64,000 nt of DNA from an uncultured Mediterraneibacter sp. (GCA_944384505.1 CALWTQ010000006.1:16223-80222); one strand, 5' to 3'. Counted from the stretch's first letter, positions 35,368-47,988 are shown. Numbers and translations: made by a program. The notes: a model not told the origin generated them from the sequence alone.

Positions 35368-37254
35368 ATGGAAAGAATAGAGAACAGAGAAGCTCTCGGA
35401 CAGGTGCGCGAGGCTTCGAAGGCACAGGTTGAAAACAGTAAATGCAGGATTCTGATCTGCGCAGGAACGGGATGTCTGGCAGGCGGTTCGGGACAGATCT
35501 ATGACAGGATGTGCGAGCTGGTGAAGGATCATCCGGATGTGGAAGTTCATTTTGGTCCGGAGATCGCGCATGGGGACGGAGAGATCAGCATCAAGAAGAG
35601 CGGATGCCACGGCTTTTGTGAGATGGGACCGCTGATGAGGATCGAGCCCCAGGGAATCCTTTATACAAAGGTACAGCCTGAGGACTGCGACGCGATTTTT
35701 CACAGGACGATTGAGAAGGGGGATGTGATCCGTCACCTCCTCTTTAAGCAGGAAGGAATTGAGTACAAAAGCCAGGAAGAGATTCCTTTCTACAAGAAAC
35801 AGACGAGAAATGTTTTGAAAAACTGCGGTCATATTGATTCAGAACATATACAGGAGTACATAGCTACAGGCGGATATAAGGCGCTGGAAAAGGCGCTCTT
35901 CGAAATGAAGCCGGAGGATGTCATTAAAGAAGTGTCTGACTCTAACCTGCGAGGCCGCGGGGGCGGCGGCTTCCCCACCGGATACAAGTGGACCCAGGTG
36001 GCCCGCCAGCCCGAGCGGGAACGGTACGTTGTCTGTAACGGTGATGAGGGGGATCCGGGCGCGTTTATGGACCGGAGCATCATGGAAGGCGATCCGCACA
36101 AGATGATCGAGGGAATGATGATCGCGGCATATGCAGTGGGGGCGAAGGAAGGCTACATTTACGTGCGCGCTGAGTACCCGCTTGCGGTCAGCCGCCTGAA
36201 ACTGGCCATCGCCCAGGCGGAGGAGTGCGGACTACTCGGGGATCATATCCTGGGGACGGATTTCTCTTTCCGGCTGCACATCAACCGGGGAGCGGGAGCG
36301 TTCGTCTGCGGAGAGGGAAGCGCCTTGACAGCGTCTATTGAAGGAAACCGGGGCATGCCCCGCGTGAAGCCTCCGCGTACAGTGGAACAGGGGCTCTTCG
36401 GGAAGCCGACAGTCTTAAATAATGTAGAAACATTCGCTAATGTTCCCATGATTATCATGGAGGGGGCGGACTGGTTCAAGAGCATTGGTCCGGAGAACAG
36501 CCCTGGAACAAAGGCATTTGCCCTGACAGGAAGCGTGAAGCATACAGGGCTTATTGAAGTTCCCATGGGAACCACCCTCCGGGAGGTTATCTTTGATATC
36601 GGAGGCGGAATCAAGGGGGACGGAGAATTCAAAGCTGTCCAGATCGGCGGTCCCTCCGGAGGATGTCTGACAGAGGATCATCTGGATGTGAGCCTTGATT
36701 TTGATTCTCTGAAGAAGATGGGAGCTATGATCGGATCCGGCGGACTGGTGGTCATGGACAACAATACCTGTATGGTGGAGGTTGCCCGGTTCTTTATGAA
36801 CTTCACTCAGAATGAAAGCTGCGGCAAATGTGTGCCCTGCCGTGAGGGTACGAAGCGTATGCTGGAGATCCTGGAACGGATCGTAGCCGGCAGCGGAAAA
36901 ATGGAGGATCTGGATCTTCTGGAAGAGCTTGCCACGACGATCACAGAGACGGCATTGTGCGGACTTGGAAAGAGCGCCGCCCTTCCGGTTATGAGCACGC
37001 TGAGATATTTCCGTGACGAGTATATTCAACATGTGGTAGACAAGCACTGCGCTTCTCACACCTGTTCAGCGATGAAACGCTACATCATCAGTCCGGACCG
37101 GTGCAAGGGCTGTTCTAAGTGCGCAAGGAACTGTCCGGCGGACGCGATCAGCGGAAAGATCAAGGAACCGTTTGTAATTGACACTGACAGATGTATTAAG
37201 TGCGGCGCATGTGAGAGTTCATGTGCATTCGGCGCAATCCATGTGGAATGGTAG
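35368..37254 (+). CDS. hydB: NADH-dependent [FeFe] hydrogenase, NuoF-like flavoprotein subunit
   Basis: A 628-residue FMN/NADH subunit. N-terminal [2Fe-2S] thioredoxin domain (CAGTGCLAGG ... CHGFCEMGP), NuoF core with the NADH/FMN glycine loop GRGGGGFPTGYKW (about residue 195), the [4Fe-4S] site CGKCVPCREGTKR, and a C-terminal 2x[4Fe-4S] ferredoxin domain (CKGCSKCARNCP, CIKCGACESSC). This layout is that of the bifurcating HydABC complexes, which couple NADH and ferredoxin to hydrogen formation or use. Confidence 0.95.
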   Translation: MERIENREALGQVREASKAQVENSKCRILICAGTGCLAGGSGQIYDRMCELVKDHPDVEVHFGPEIAHGDGEISIKKSGCHGFCEMGPLMRIEPQGILYTKVQPEDCDAIFHRTIEKGDVIRHLLFKQEGIEYKSQEEIPFYKKQTRNVLKNCGHIDSEHIQEYIATGGYKALEKALFEMKPEDVIKEVSDSNLRGRGGGGFPTGYKWTQVARQPERERYVVCNGDEGDPGAFMDRSIMEGDPHKMIEGMMIAAYAVGAKEGYIYVRAEYPLAVSRLKLAIAQAEECGLLGDHILGTDFSFRLHINRGAGAFVCGEGSALTASIEGNRGMPRVKPPRTVEQGLFGKPTVLNNVETFANVPMIIMEGADWFKSIGPENSPGTKAFALTGSVKHTGLIEVPMGTTLREVIFDIGGGIKGDGEFKAVQIGGPSGGCLTEDHLDVSLDFDSLKKMGAMIGSGGLVVMDNNTCMVEVARFFMNFTQNESCGKCVPCREGTKRMLEILERIVAGSGKMEDLDLLEELATTITETALCGLGKSAALPVMSTLRYFRDEYIQHVVDKHCASHTCSAMKRYIISPDRCKGCSKCARNCPADAISGKIKEPFVIDTDRCIKCGACESSCAFGAIHVEW

Positions 37255-37266
37255 GAGGAGACAAGC

Positions 37267-38967
37267 ATGAGTTATATGACGATAAACAACAGAAGAGTGA
37301 CTTTTACCAACGAGAAGAACGTGCTGTCCGTCATCCGTAAATCCGGAATCGACCTGCCTACGTTCTGCTATCACTCGGAGCTGTCCACATACGGCGCGTG
37401 CCGCATGTGCGTGGTGGAGGACGACAGAGGAAAAGTCTTCGCGTCCTGTTCGGAAGTTCCGAGAGACGGAATGGTAATCTATACAAATACACCCAGGCTG
37501 CAACATCACAGAAAGATGATTATCGAGCTGCTTCTGGCAGCCCACTGCCGGGACTGTACGACCTGCGCGAAGAACGGCGTCTGCACACTGCAGAAACTGT
37601 CCCGCCAGCTGGGGATTACAGACGTCCGGTTTGAAAATAATAAGAAACAGCTGCCAAAGGATACGTCTTCCGACTGCGTGATCCGCGATCCGAATAAATG
37701 TATTCTCTGCGGAGACTGTGTGAGAACCTGCGATGAGATCCAGGGACTGGGGATTCTGGATTTTGCGTTCCGCGGCTCCAAGATGCAGGTGACGCCTGCG
37801 TTTAATAAGGACCTGGCGCAGACCGACTGTGTGGGCTGCGGACAGTGCCGCGCAGTCTGTCCTACCGGCGCGATCAGCATCAAACAGGATGTGGAGCCTG
37901 TATGGGCAGCCCTGGCGGATAAGGATATCCGCGTAGTGGCGCAGATAGCTCCTGCTGTCCGCGTGGCTGTGGGAGATAAGTTCGGCATTAAGAAAGGGGA
38001 AAACACACTGGGACGTCTTGTCGCGGCCCTGAGAAGAATCGGCTTTGACGAAGTATACGACACTAATTTCGGCGCGGATCTTACTGTTATGGAGGAGTCA
38101 AAAGAGCTGGTAGAGCGCCTGGAATCAGGTGAGAACCTGCCGCTTTTTACTTCCTGCTGTCCGGCCTGGGTGAAGTTCTGCGAGAACCGCTATCCGGAAT
38201 TCAGAGGGCACATCTCCAGCTGCAAATCACCTCAGGAGATGTTCGGCACGCTGTTAAAAGAAGAGGCGCGGATGAACGAAAAGAAGGCGGCCGAAGAGGG
38301 AAAGAGCGTCCGGAAGACGGTGGTAGTTTCTATCATGCCATGTACGGCTAAAAAGGCGGAGATCAAACGCCCGGAACATTTTACAGAAGGGGAGCAGGAT
38401 GTGGATTTCGTTTTGACAACCACTGAGATCACCCGTATGATCCAGGAAGCTGGAATCGATCTGGCCCAGGTGCAGCCTGAGGCGCTTGATATGCCTTTTG
38501 GCCTTGCATCCGGAGCAGGCGCTATCTTTGGCGTAACCGGCGGAGTGACAGAGGCTGTCTTAAGACGTCTTGTGAACAGTAACCGGGCCGAGGATCTGGA
38601 AGAGATCAGCTTCACCGGAATACGCGGCGTAGAGGGAATCAAAGAGGCGAAAGTGAATCTGAACGGCAGAGAAGTAAAGATTGCTGTGGTAAACGGCCTT
38701 CACAGCGCGGAAGACCTTCTTGATAAGATGAAAGCTGGAGAGGCGCAGTACGACTTTGTTGAAGTAATGGCCTGCAAGAGAGGCTGTATTGCCGGAGGCG
38801 GCCAGCCGGTGCCGATCGGGCCGAGGACGAAGAAAGCTAGACTGGAGGGAATCTATAAGATCGACAGCATGGCGCAGATCAAGCTGTCTAATGAGAATCC
38901 GATTATCACGGAAGTGTATGAGGGGATACTCAAAGGAAAAGAACATAAACTGCTGCATAATGATTGA
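37267..38967 (+). CDS. hydA: [FeFe] hydrogenase catalytic subunit
   Basis: A 566-residue catalytic subunit. The N-terminus has a [2Fe-2S] domain (CYHSELSTYGACRMC), a His-ligated cluster (AAHCRDCTTCAKNGVC) and two [4Fe-4S] clusters (CILCGDCVRTCDE, CVGCGQCRAVCP). The H-cluster motifs are complete: FTSCCPAWVKFCE (L1), IMPCTAKKAE (L2) and EVMACKRGCIAGGGQP (L3). Cytoplasmic. Last gene of hydCBA, followed by a strong terminator. Maturation genes hydEFG are not in the window. Confidence 0.96.
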   Translation: MSYMTINNRRVTFTNEKNVLSVIRKSGIDLPTFCYHSELSTYGACRMCVVEDDRGKVFASCSEVPRDGMVIYTNTPRLQHHRKMIIELLLAAHCRDCTTCAKNGVCTLQKLSRQLGITDVRFENNKKQLPKDTSSDCVIRDPNKCILCGDCVRTCDEIQGLGILDFAFRGSKMQVTPAFNKDLAQTDCVGCGQCRAVCPTGAISIKQDVEPVWAALADKDIRVVAQIAPAVRVAVGDKFGIKKGENTLGRLVAALRRIGFDEVYDTNFGADLTVMEESKELVERLESGENLPLFTSCCPAWVKFCENRYPEFRGHISSCKSPQEMFGTLLKEEARMNEKKAAEEGKSVRKTVVVSIMPCTAKKAEIKRPEHFTEGEQDVDFVLTTTEITRMIQEAGIDLAQVQPEALDMPFGLASGAGAIFGVTGGVTEAVLRRLVNSNRAEDLEEISFTGIRGVEGIKEAKVNLNGREVKIAVVNGLHSAEDLLDKMKAGEAQYDFVEVMACKRGCIAGGGQPVPIGPRTKKARLEGIYKIDSMAQIKLSNENPIITEVYEGILKGKEHKLLHND

Positions 38968-38990
38968 TTTAGAAGAGTAGTTTAATAGCA

Positions 38991-39042
38991 AAGCGGTACG
39001 CCGGGGAAGTCGTTTTATTCAGACAGCCCCGGCGTACTGCTT
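38991..39042. terminator. Terminator between hydA and the converging permease
   Basis: A 16-bp stem (AAGCGGTACGCCGGGG with CCCCGGCGTACTGCTT, one G-T) with a 20-base loop. The loop (GTCTGAATAAAACGACTT on the minus strand) resembles the conserved apical loop in the hairpins of the MITE-like elements. Confidence 0.7.
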
Positions 39043-39064
39043 CACAACAGCTGCAATTTGGCGA

Positions 39065-40201
39065 TTAAACCATCAGCAAAAGCACCGCTGCCCCGGTCAG
39101 AATCAGGAGAAAGAGAAGATTCCAGAATGTGAAGATCTTCAGAAAACGGCTGATCTGTCTGGAGTAAGCTCCTGCGCAGAACTTAAAGGAAATCAGGCTG
39201 GCCAGGGAGGCAATAGGGGTGCCGAGCCCGCCCAGGTTCACGGCGGTGAGCAGTGTGGAAAGGTTTTCTGTGAAGCCGGACAGGAGGATGGCGGCGGGCA
39301 CGTTGCTGATCACCTGACTGGCAAGGATACCGGTCAAAAGCTCATTTCCCTGTACCAGGGCGCGCAGAAGACTGCTGACTTCCGGCAGACGCTTGAGGTT
39401 GCCCACGAAGATAAAAAAGCAGACGAAGGTAAGCAGCAGTATATAGTCCACTGACAAAAACAGACGCCGGTTCATCACTGCCGTTACCGCCGCCACGCAG
39501 AGGAGTATGGGGAGATAACCCACTACTCGGAATACCACCAGCAGGCACAGCGTCAGGCAGAGGAGGAGCGCCAGCAGGGGAATCTTTGGAATTTTTTCTG
39601 TCTCATTCTGCTCCTGCGAAGATTCTGCCGCAAGGATGGGTTCATCCTTCTGAACTGCCAGCACAACTGTCAGCAGAATCAGGGAGAGCCCGGCGTAGGG
39701 AAGCGCTGCCCGTGCGAATTGGGGCAGGCTCATGCCGGCTGCGGAGTAGAGATACAGATTCTGGGGATTGCCGATGGGAGTGGCCATGCTGCCTAGGTTA
39801 GCGGCGATGGTTTCAAGGGCGACCAGGGTGAGAATCCGGTCTTCCCGTCCGATCCCGCGGGATACCAGCAGGGTAAACGGAACAAAGGTGATGAGAGTCA
39901 CATCATTAGTGATCACCATACTGCTGAAAAAGCATAGCAGGGTCAGTGACAGGGACAGGCCCCGCAGGCTGCCTGTGCGCCGCAGAAGAATATGCCCCAG
40001 CAGTTCGAATATACCCAGAGAGCGGAACCCGGCGACAATGAGCATCAGGCAGAACAAAAGCGCAAGGGTCCGGTAATCTGAGTAGGCCAGGTATGCTTCG
40101 TCCGGCGGCACAACAAGGGCGGTGAGCAGGGCGAGAACGAGGGAAACGCAGAATACAGTCTCCTGTCTGAAGAAGTCGCGGCATTTTTTCAGTATTCTCA
40201 T
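39065..40201 (-). CDS. ArsB/NhaD superfamily ion permease
   Basis: A 378-residue integral membrane protein with about 10 hydrophobic spans. The two family marks MVITNDVTLITFVPF (about residue 95) and NLGSMATPIGNPQNLYLY (about residue 140) place it in the ion transporter superfamily that includes arsenite, Na+/H+ and dicarboxylate carriers. Substrate is not readable; absence of ars genes nearby argues against arsenite. It converges on hydA across the shared terminator. Confidence 0.85.
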   Translation of the reverse strand: MRILKKCRDFFRQETVFCVSLVLALLTALVVPPDEAYLAYSDYRTLALLFCLMLIVAGFRSLGIFELLGHILLRRTGSLRGLSLSLTLLCFFSSMVITNDVTLITFVPFTLLVSRGIGREDRILTLVALETIAANLGSMATPIGNPQNLYLYSAAGMSLPQFARAALPYAGLSLILLTVVLAVQKDEPILAAESSQEQNETEKIPKIPLLALLLCLTLCLLVVFRVVGYLPILLCVAAVTAVMNRRLFLSVDYILLLTFVCFFIFVGNLKRLPEVSSLLRALVQGNELLTGILASQVISNVPAAILLSGFTENLSTLLTAVNLGGLGTPIASLASLISFKFCAGAYSRQISRFLKIFTFWNLLFLLILTGAAVLLLMV

Positions 40202-40290
40202 AATATAATCCCCCTGTGATGTTCTGATTCGCAGTCATATTCTATCATAATTGCCGGGACGTGAAAATGTTTTCTTTACCAGAAGGCATA

Positions 40291-42219
40291 TTATATTTTA
40301 TTTGCCAGAAGGCTTAAAAAGTTTTCAAAGTCAGTACATTGCTTTAGAAGAACGCAATTTTCCTCTGACGCCAGGAAGGATGACAGTGTAGCGAAGAGAT
40401 CTTTAAAAAGCGGCCGGTCTTCGCCTCGCAGTGAGAGGAGGAAAACGAAATCCACCTGATTCTCACCCCAGGGGATGGAACGCCTGCATATTGCTGCTGC
40501 GATAACGGACGTCTGTACGGAGCTGGTATCGCCGGCCAGTGAATGCGGCAGCGCTATATTACTGTAAGCGCTGGAGGATACTTTTTCGTGGTAGTAGATT
40601 TCATCCCGGAAGCCGGAGTCTGCATAACCGTATTCCTCCATCTTTTCGCAGAGAAAGTCAATGCACTCTTCCCGGGTTGTAAAGTCGGCAGCCGGAAAGA
40701 AAAGTTCTTCTTTAAACAGCCGGTGAAGCTTGCGAAGCAGCTCTTTATTGGAAAGCTTCTGCAGAAGATCGCCTGCTGTCACAAGTATCTTATCATAATC
40801 CTGATGTGTGGGCAGGGTGTGGATCTTGATTTCAGGAATTCCCAGATCTGATCCATTTGGCAGGGTTGTCAGAATCAGGTCTATTGTTTCAGGATTTTTT
40901 ATTTGTTCGTATGAAGTGACGATATCTGAAAAATAGAGGATATCTGTCATCTTTTTAATATTCTCTACAATCGATACACCCATTTTATAGTAATCATAAA
41001 TTACAAGAACACAGTTGATCTTCTGGCAAACGCTGTGTGTTTCTTCCATCAGGATTCCCAGATGAAGCGCAATATAGGAAACCTCGATTTCAGGAAGTGC
41101 GGTATTATATTTCCGATTAATGATCGAAGCAATAAATTCCGCGATTACATACAAAAACGGATAATCGTTTTTTATAGTAATGAAACTGTTTTCAGGCAGC
41201 TTAATATGGTGAGATATGCGGTCAAGCAGATTTTTCAGATGAAATGCAAAACGCACCATAAAGCTGTCTCTCTTAAGGTCTATGCCGTAGACGTCGTGAA
41301 CAGACAGCGTGATCTCGAGAAGAAGATCCCGGACAGAGGACGGAATGTGCTCTTCGAGCCGGCCGGAATCCAGATTGTCAATATCAAGCGACACAACCCG
41401 CGTGGCCATCAAAAGAGACGCGTCCATGAGCTGTTCGAACGGAAAGTCCGCCGGATAGGCTTTTTTTAATTCGAGATAGATTTCTTCTATAATACCTCTT
41501 ACAGGAGCAAGAAGAGTGATTTCATCCGACACGTCCGTCTTGCTCTGGAAGGCCCGCTCCCCTCCGGAAAATGCGGTTTCTATGCAGATCGCCAGATGGA
41601 GAACATAGTTCAGGAGAGAGAAGTCATCCAGAAAACAGGAATGATTCTCCAGGACTTTTTTGACAATCCTGTCAATCTTTGTAATCTCTGCATGGGTGAA
41701 GAAACGCTGCATCGTATGGAGATCAAAATGCGACTGTTTCAACTCCTGATTCAGAAGGGACATAATGAATTTGCGCACATTGCGGTCAGATCCGATGATA
41801 TACAGCCGGTTATTCTTAGTTTTCAGATAAAGCCCCTGGTCTTTTAAGGCTGCCCGGAGACGGCTGAGCTCGTTGTTTAAAGTGGCAGGGGATATGAACA
41901 TTCTGTCGGCCAGTTCATCAAGCGTAGGGTGGGCCGATTTAAGCAGCAGCTCCTGAAGGAGAAAAGACCTCCTTTTTTCAAAACTGTCAAAAGCGCGGGA
42001 AGCCTGGAGCTCCTGCAGCACTTTTCTCGCGCCGGCAGAATCGACACAGCGATATCCCTGATTAGTTGAAATAATTGTATTTGGTTCAAAGGAATTTATT
42101 TCACTGACATAATTGATGACTGTCCGCCGTGAAATCTCAAGTACATTTTGCAGTTCTCGGGTTGGAACAGTCCTTTTTTGTGTCAGAAGAAAATCCAGTA
42201 AATCGAATCGTTTATCCAT
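40291..42219 (-). CDS. PRD-domain transcriptional regulator with PTS EIIA domain (LicR/ManR type)
   Basis: A 642-residue BglG-family activator: helix-turn-helix (TRELQNVLEISRRTVINYVSEI, about 15-40), a second winged region (LDELADRMFISPATLNNELSRL), two PTS regulation domains (about 170-390, phosphorylatable histidines such as in VLHLAICIE and LHLGILMEE), an EIIB-like segment (about 395-480) without an obvious active cysteine, and a C-terminal EIIA domain with the ALPHS histidine (about 560). It is divergent from the beta-glucoside PTS genes and most likely activates them according to PTS phosphorylation. Confidence 0.88.
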   Translation of the reverse strand: MDKRFDLLDFLLTQKRTVPTRELQNVLEISRRTVINYVSEINSFEPNTIISTNQGYRCVDSAGARKVLQELQASRAFDSFEKRRSFLLQELLLKSAHPTLDELADRMFISPATLNNELSRLRAALKDQGLYLKTKNNRLYIIGSDRNVRKFIMSLLNQELKQSHFDLHTMQRFFTHAEITKIDRIVKKVLENHSCFLDDFSLLNYVLHLAICIETAFSGGERAFQSKTDVSDEITLLAPVRGIIEEIYLELKKAYPADFPFEQLMDASLLMATRVVSLDIDNLDSGRLEEHIPSSVRDLLLEITLSVHDVYGIDLKRDSFMVRFAFHLKNLLDRISHHIKLPENSFITIKNDYPFLYVIAEFIASIINRKYNTALPEIEVSYIALHLGILMEETHSVCQKINCVLVIYDYYKMGVSIVENIKKMTDILYFSDIVTSYEQIKNPETIDLILTTLPNGSDLGIPEIKIHTLPTHQDYDKILVTAGDLLQKLSNKELLRKLHRLFKEELFFPAADFTTREECIDFLCEKMEEYGYADSGFRDEIYYHEKVSSSAYSNIALPHSLAGDTSSVQTSVIAAAICRRSIPWGENQVDFVFLLSLRGEDRPLFKDLFATLSSFLASEENCVLLKQCTDFENFLSLLANKI

Positions 42220-42301
42220 AAGCTCTTCTGTTCCTCCACTCCTTCTAACTTACTATTTTTATCATATATAAAAAGAAAATTATCGTAAATCATTGGAATT
42301 G

Positions 42302-42343
42302 CACAGGGGCTGTGAAAAACGGAATCTAGATTTTGCTCCTGTG
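42302..42343. promoter_or_regulatory. Inverted repeat upstream of the PTS operon
   Basis: CACAGGGGC (42302-42310) pairs with GCTCCTGTG (42335-42343), one G-T pair, in the 171-bp gap between the PRD regulator and EIIA. It may be the activator site or a leader hairpin. Confidence 0.35.
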
Positions 42344-42390
42344 GGTGAGTAAACTTTGAGCATAACCAAAAAACAAAAGGAGGAATGCTT

Positions 42391-42711
42391 ATGGAATGGG
42401 AAATGATAATTTGCACAATTATTGCAAATGCAGGAGAAAGTAAAAGCGCTTCTATCGCAGCTATAGAAGCGGCAAGGGACGGAAAATTTGACGAGGCGGA
42501 TCAGCTGATGAAAGAAAGTGAAAAGGCTTATCTCGCCGCGCATGACGCGCATCTTCAGATATTGTCCGCGGAGGGACAGGAGGAACCGGTGCCTATGACT
42601 TTTCTTCTGGTGCATGCGGCAAATCATCTCTCCAACGCAGAGATCGCAAAAGATATGGCGGAACAGTTAATTGCTATTTTAAGGCAGCAGTTCAGCCATG
42701 GAGCTGTATGA
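42391..42711 (+). CDS. PTS lactose/cellobiose-type EIIA
   Basis: A 106-residue phosphocarrier of the lactose/cellobiose (chitobiose) PTS family. The phosphorylated histidine lies in LLVHAANHLSNAE; all-helical pattern with the N-terminal CTIIANAGESKS segment. The start is ATG 42391, 7 bases after AAGGAGG; ATG 42385 is too close. First gene of the EIIA-EIIB-EIIC-GH1 operon. The GH1 enzyme points to a beta-glucoside. Confidence 0.9.
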   Translation: MEWEMIICTIIANAGESKSASIAAIEAARDGKFDEADQLMKESEKAYLAAHDAHLQILSAEGQEEPVPMTFLLVHAANHLSNAEIAKDMAEQLIAILRQQFSHGAV

Positions 42712-42716
42712 GAGAG

Positions 42717-42740
42717 AAAATCATGCTCGCATGATTTTTC
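42717..42740 (+). terminator. Attenuator-like hairpin after EIIA
   Basis: AAAATCATG-CTCG-CATGATTTTT: a 9-bp stem running into T residues between EIIA and EIIB. It could lower downstream expression or protect the EIIA message, since the operon continues. Confidence 0.55.
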
Positions 42741-42777
42741 GAACAGGCAGCTCCATGAGCTGAGCGCCCGTTTATGA

Positions 42778-42822
42778 GGAAAACAGCGGCGCAGCCGCAG
42801 TAAGCACGCAGTGCGGTTTTCC
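42778..42822. repeat. REP-like intergenic hairpin
   Basis: GGAAAAC...GGTTTTCC with inner CCGCAGTAAGCACGCAGTGCGG. A similar GCCGCAGTAAGCATATATTGCGGC segment occurs at 49922-49946, so this seems a small dispersed palindrome. Confidence 0.4.
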
Positions 42823-42869
42823 GAATGGCGCGGGCTGAACTTTTACATTTTAAGAAAGGGGATAAAGGT

Positions 42870-43181
42870 ATGTTAAATATTGTATTGTTATGTCAGTTTG
42901 GAGCGAGCACAGGGATGCTGGCGGAGCGCATTGAGAAAGCGGCAGCCGCAAAAGGAGAAGAAGCAGTAGTAAATGCCTACAGTTTCTCAAAAGTAGGAGA
43001 AGTGATAGACGGAGCGGATATTATCCTTCTGGGGCCACAGATCCGTTTTAAGAAAGCGGCATTTGAAAAAGAGTATGCGGATAAGGGAGTTCCGTTTATG
43101 GTGATTGATACTCAGGCTTACGGAATGCTGAATGGAGAAAAGATTTATCAGGATGTGAAGAACGAGATCGAGAAAAAGTAG
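42870..43181 (+). CDS. PTS lactose/cellobiose-type EIIB
   Basis: A 103-residue EIIB phosphocarrier. Active-site Cys8 in LLCQFGASTGML receives the phosphate from EIIA and passes it to the sugar in the EIIC channel. The start is ATG 42870 with AAAGGGG upstream; in-frame codons from 42825 are not homologous. EIIC follows 19 bp later. Confidence 0.92.
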   Translation: MLNIVLLCQFGASTGMLAERIEKAAAAKGEEAVVNAYSFSKVGEVIDGADIILLGPQIRFKKAAFEKEYADKGVPFMVIDTQAYGMLNGEKIYQDVKNEIEKK

Positions 43182-43200
43182 AGGAAAGGAGAAAAAGTTT

Positions 43201-45886
<2,686 letters not shown>

Positions 45887-45920
45887 GGGGATTTTGCGGG
45901 AAAGGCAGGGAGAAAAGACA

Positions 45921-46979
45921 ATGGATGAAAGATATGAACAGTTCTGTTCAGGAGAAAACCGGAAGGCCATGCACAGAGTGTTCTTAAGATTTATAGAGGC
46001 GCTGCGGGAGGACCGATTTGAGTGTCTGTCTGAGATCTGTACACAGGACTGCCGGGCTGATTTCAGCACGGTGGGACATCTGGCAGGAATTGCAGAGATG
46101 CAGAGCAAATTGAAATGGCCCGGTCCTGAAACCAATATATCCAGAGCAACAGTCTGGAACTTTACGGCGCGCAGTAAGGAGGGAAAAGGGCAGCAGCTCG
46201 CTTATGTGCAGTTTATGCGAGGAATAGACGATGGAGAACAGCTCTGGCCGTTTCAGTTCGGCGGAGAGTTCTGCAGCAGCTTTGTATGCGAGAATGGAGT
46301 CTGGAAACTCAGCCGCGTCAGATTTGATCTCTGCTACGAAAAAGGAAATAACCTTTTCGTAAGAGGGCATTGGAGGCTGATGGATTATGCGAAATATTCC
46401 GGGCACGAGCCAATGATAAATGCGGAGCTGGACAATCCGTGGCTGGTAATTCCGGATGACTGTGAGCCTCAGACAGATGAGGAACAGATTTTTGAACTGA
46501 TGTATAAGTATGCGTTCGCTTTTGACCATGGGGATTTCTATTTTCTGCAGACTTTTGTGACAGATGATTTCATGATCAACGGCTCTGCCCACAGGAAGGA
46601 TTACTGGACGATGCCGCTGGAAAGCGGAGACTTCTTCCGGCATAGAAGCGTCAGCGACTTCCTTAGGGATAAGTACCATAAAGAAGCGAGAATGATGCAC
46701 GCGTGCAGGATGAAGAATATAGAGATTAACGGAGATACGGCGGTGGCATATATGCCGAGAGGAGAAGAGCACCGCCTGAAAAACCGGACGCTGACCCGAG
46801 ACAATGTACATTCTGTGTTTTCCACGGCTCTGCACTTTATTTATGCAAAAAAGATAAACGGGGAGTGGAAAATGTACAAGTACAGAATCGAACCGGTCTC
46901 GGAACAGATCCCGGTAGAAGACGAGTGTCTTGAGTATCATGAATATCTGCGGGGAGGTGAGAGGGATGCGGTCGTGTAA
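45921..46979 (+). CDS. NTF2/SnoaL-like protein, first paralogue
   Basis: A 352-residue protein that appears to hold two NTF2-like (SnoaL) alpha+beta domains, about 10-155 and 185-345 (ELMYKYAFAFDHGDFYFLQTFVTDDFMING is typical of the fold). Members include isomerases, dehydratases and non-catalytic ligand binders; no precise function can be read. No signal peptide. The start is ATG 45921, with GGGAG 8 bases upstream. It follows GH1 by 34 bp and overlaps its paralogue by 14 bp. Confidence 0.7.
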   Translation: MDERYEQFCSGENRKAMHRVFLRFIEALREDRFECLSEICTQDCRADFSTVGHLAGIAEMQSKLKWPGPETNISRATVWNFTARSKEGKGQQLAYVQFMRGIDDGEQLWPFQFGGEFCSSFVCENGVWKLSRVRFDLCYEKGNNLFVRGHWRLMDYAKYSGHEPMINAELDNPWLVIPDDCEPQTDEEQIFELMYKYAFAFDHGDFYFLQTFVTDDFMINGSAHRKDYWTMPLESGDFFRHRSVSDFLRDKYHKEARMMHACRMKNIEINGDTAVAYMPRGEEHRLKNRTLTRDNVHSVFSTALHFIYAKKINGEWKMYKYRIEPVSEQIPVEDECLEYHEYLRGGERDAVV

Positions 46980-47871
46980 GTCATTTTTCAGAGATTTTTT
47001 AACTTCATTAATGTATGAAAAGGCAGGAGAAGAGGCTGGACAGCTACAGAATTTAAAGATTAAAATGAATATGCTGGGGGAGGATACGACAGTATCCGGC
47101 TTTAATCGGACCATGTCGATCACGCCTGATTTTAATGTGAGATTCAGCACAATTACAAACTGTATGGAAGTGCCCAGGGGAGACCGGACGGTTCTCTTCG
47201 CGACAGTACACCATCTGTATGCCATAGATGAAAACCAGGAGCTGTTCCCGCTTGTGTTCGGAGGAAAGTACAGATTTGTATATAACTGGAAAGAAGACGC
47301 GCCGGAAGAGGCGGCTTTTGATCTTGAATATCTTGCGGGAAATACATATCTTACCCGGGGAAGCTGGCTGGCGCCGGGGGAGAGGAAGCGTCAGATCACA
47401 GGGGAAGAGCTGCGGGCAGGCGCGGATTCCGTGATATCTCCGGAAGAAACTGTTTACCGCTTTTTCTGGGCGCTGGATACAGAGGATGAGGCATTGTTTA
47501 TGGAGAATGTTTCTCCTGATATCCAGATTACAAGGGCCGGTGTGGACGGAGATTCTTACGGTATGACGAATATCTCCGAAACGGCCGCATTTATGGCGGA
47601 GGATAAACAGTATTACAGCCAGAATCAGTACAGCGTTCATATCGACCGGACAGAGTTCGCGGATGATACACATGCTGTCGTTCATGCGCTGCGTCTTTAT
47701 CCGGCGGATACCGGAAATAAACACCGGGGTTCTCAGAATAAGTTCTCCCAGTTTTACAATGAGATTTTTACACTGGAGCTGGAAAAGAGCGATCGGTGGA
47801 AAGTAAGGAGAGCGGTATTTAAACGGAAGGAAAATCCGGTTCCCTATGGATACAGGGTATTGGAACTGTAG
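46966..47871 (+). CDS. NTF2/SnoaL-like protein, second paralogue
   Basis: A 301-residue paralogue of the preceding gene. Both share a central pattern (GNNLFVRGHW... versus GNTYLTRGSWLAPGE) followed by a second NTF2-like half (VYRFFWALDTEDEALFMENVSPDIQI). Two tandem paralogues translated with overlap may form a heteromer. The start is ATG 46966 with GGAGGTGAGAGGG directly upstream. Function unknown; aglycone conversion is a guess from position. Confidence 0.68.
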   Translation: MRSCKSFFRDFLTSLMYEKAGEEAGQLQNLKIKMNMLGEDTTVSGFNRTMSITPDFNVRFSTITNCMEVPRGDRTVLFATVHHLYAIDENQELFPLVFGGKYRFVYNWKEDAPEEAAFDLEYLAGNTYLTRGSWLAPGERKRQITGEELRAGADSVISPEETVYRFFWALDTEDEALFMENVSPDIQITRAGVDGDSYGMTNISETAAFMAEDKQYYSQNQYSVHIDRTEFADDTHAVVHALRLYPADTGNKHRGSQNKFSQFYNEIFTLELEKSDRWKVRRAVFKRKENPVPYGYRVLEL

Positions 47872-47988
47872 AGAACTGCAAAATGATCTGGAGAGCGGCG
47901 GGATTCAAGATTGGCCTGCGGGATATGGCCCGGGGTTCTGCCAGATCTGAGGAACACTTAAGTGCATATGAAGGAAGGATGGAAGAAA

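Noticed and set aside
42301-42390. Sigma-54 promoter in front of the PTS operon
   Set aside because: PRD regulators sometimes work with sigma-54, but no TGGCAC-N5-TTGC element is present here.
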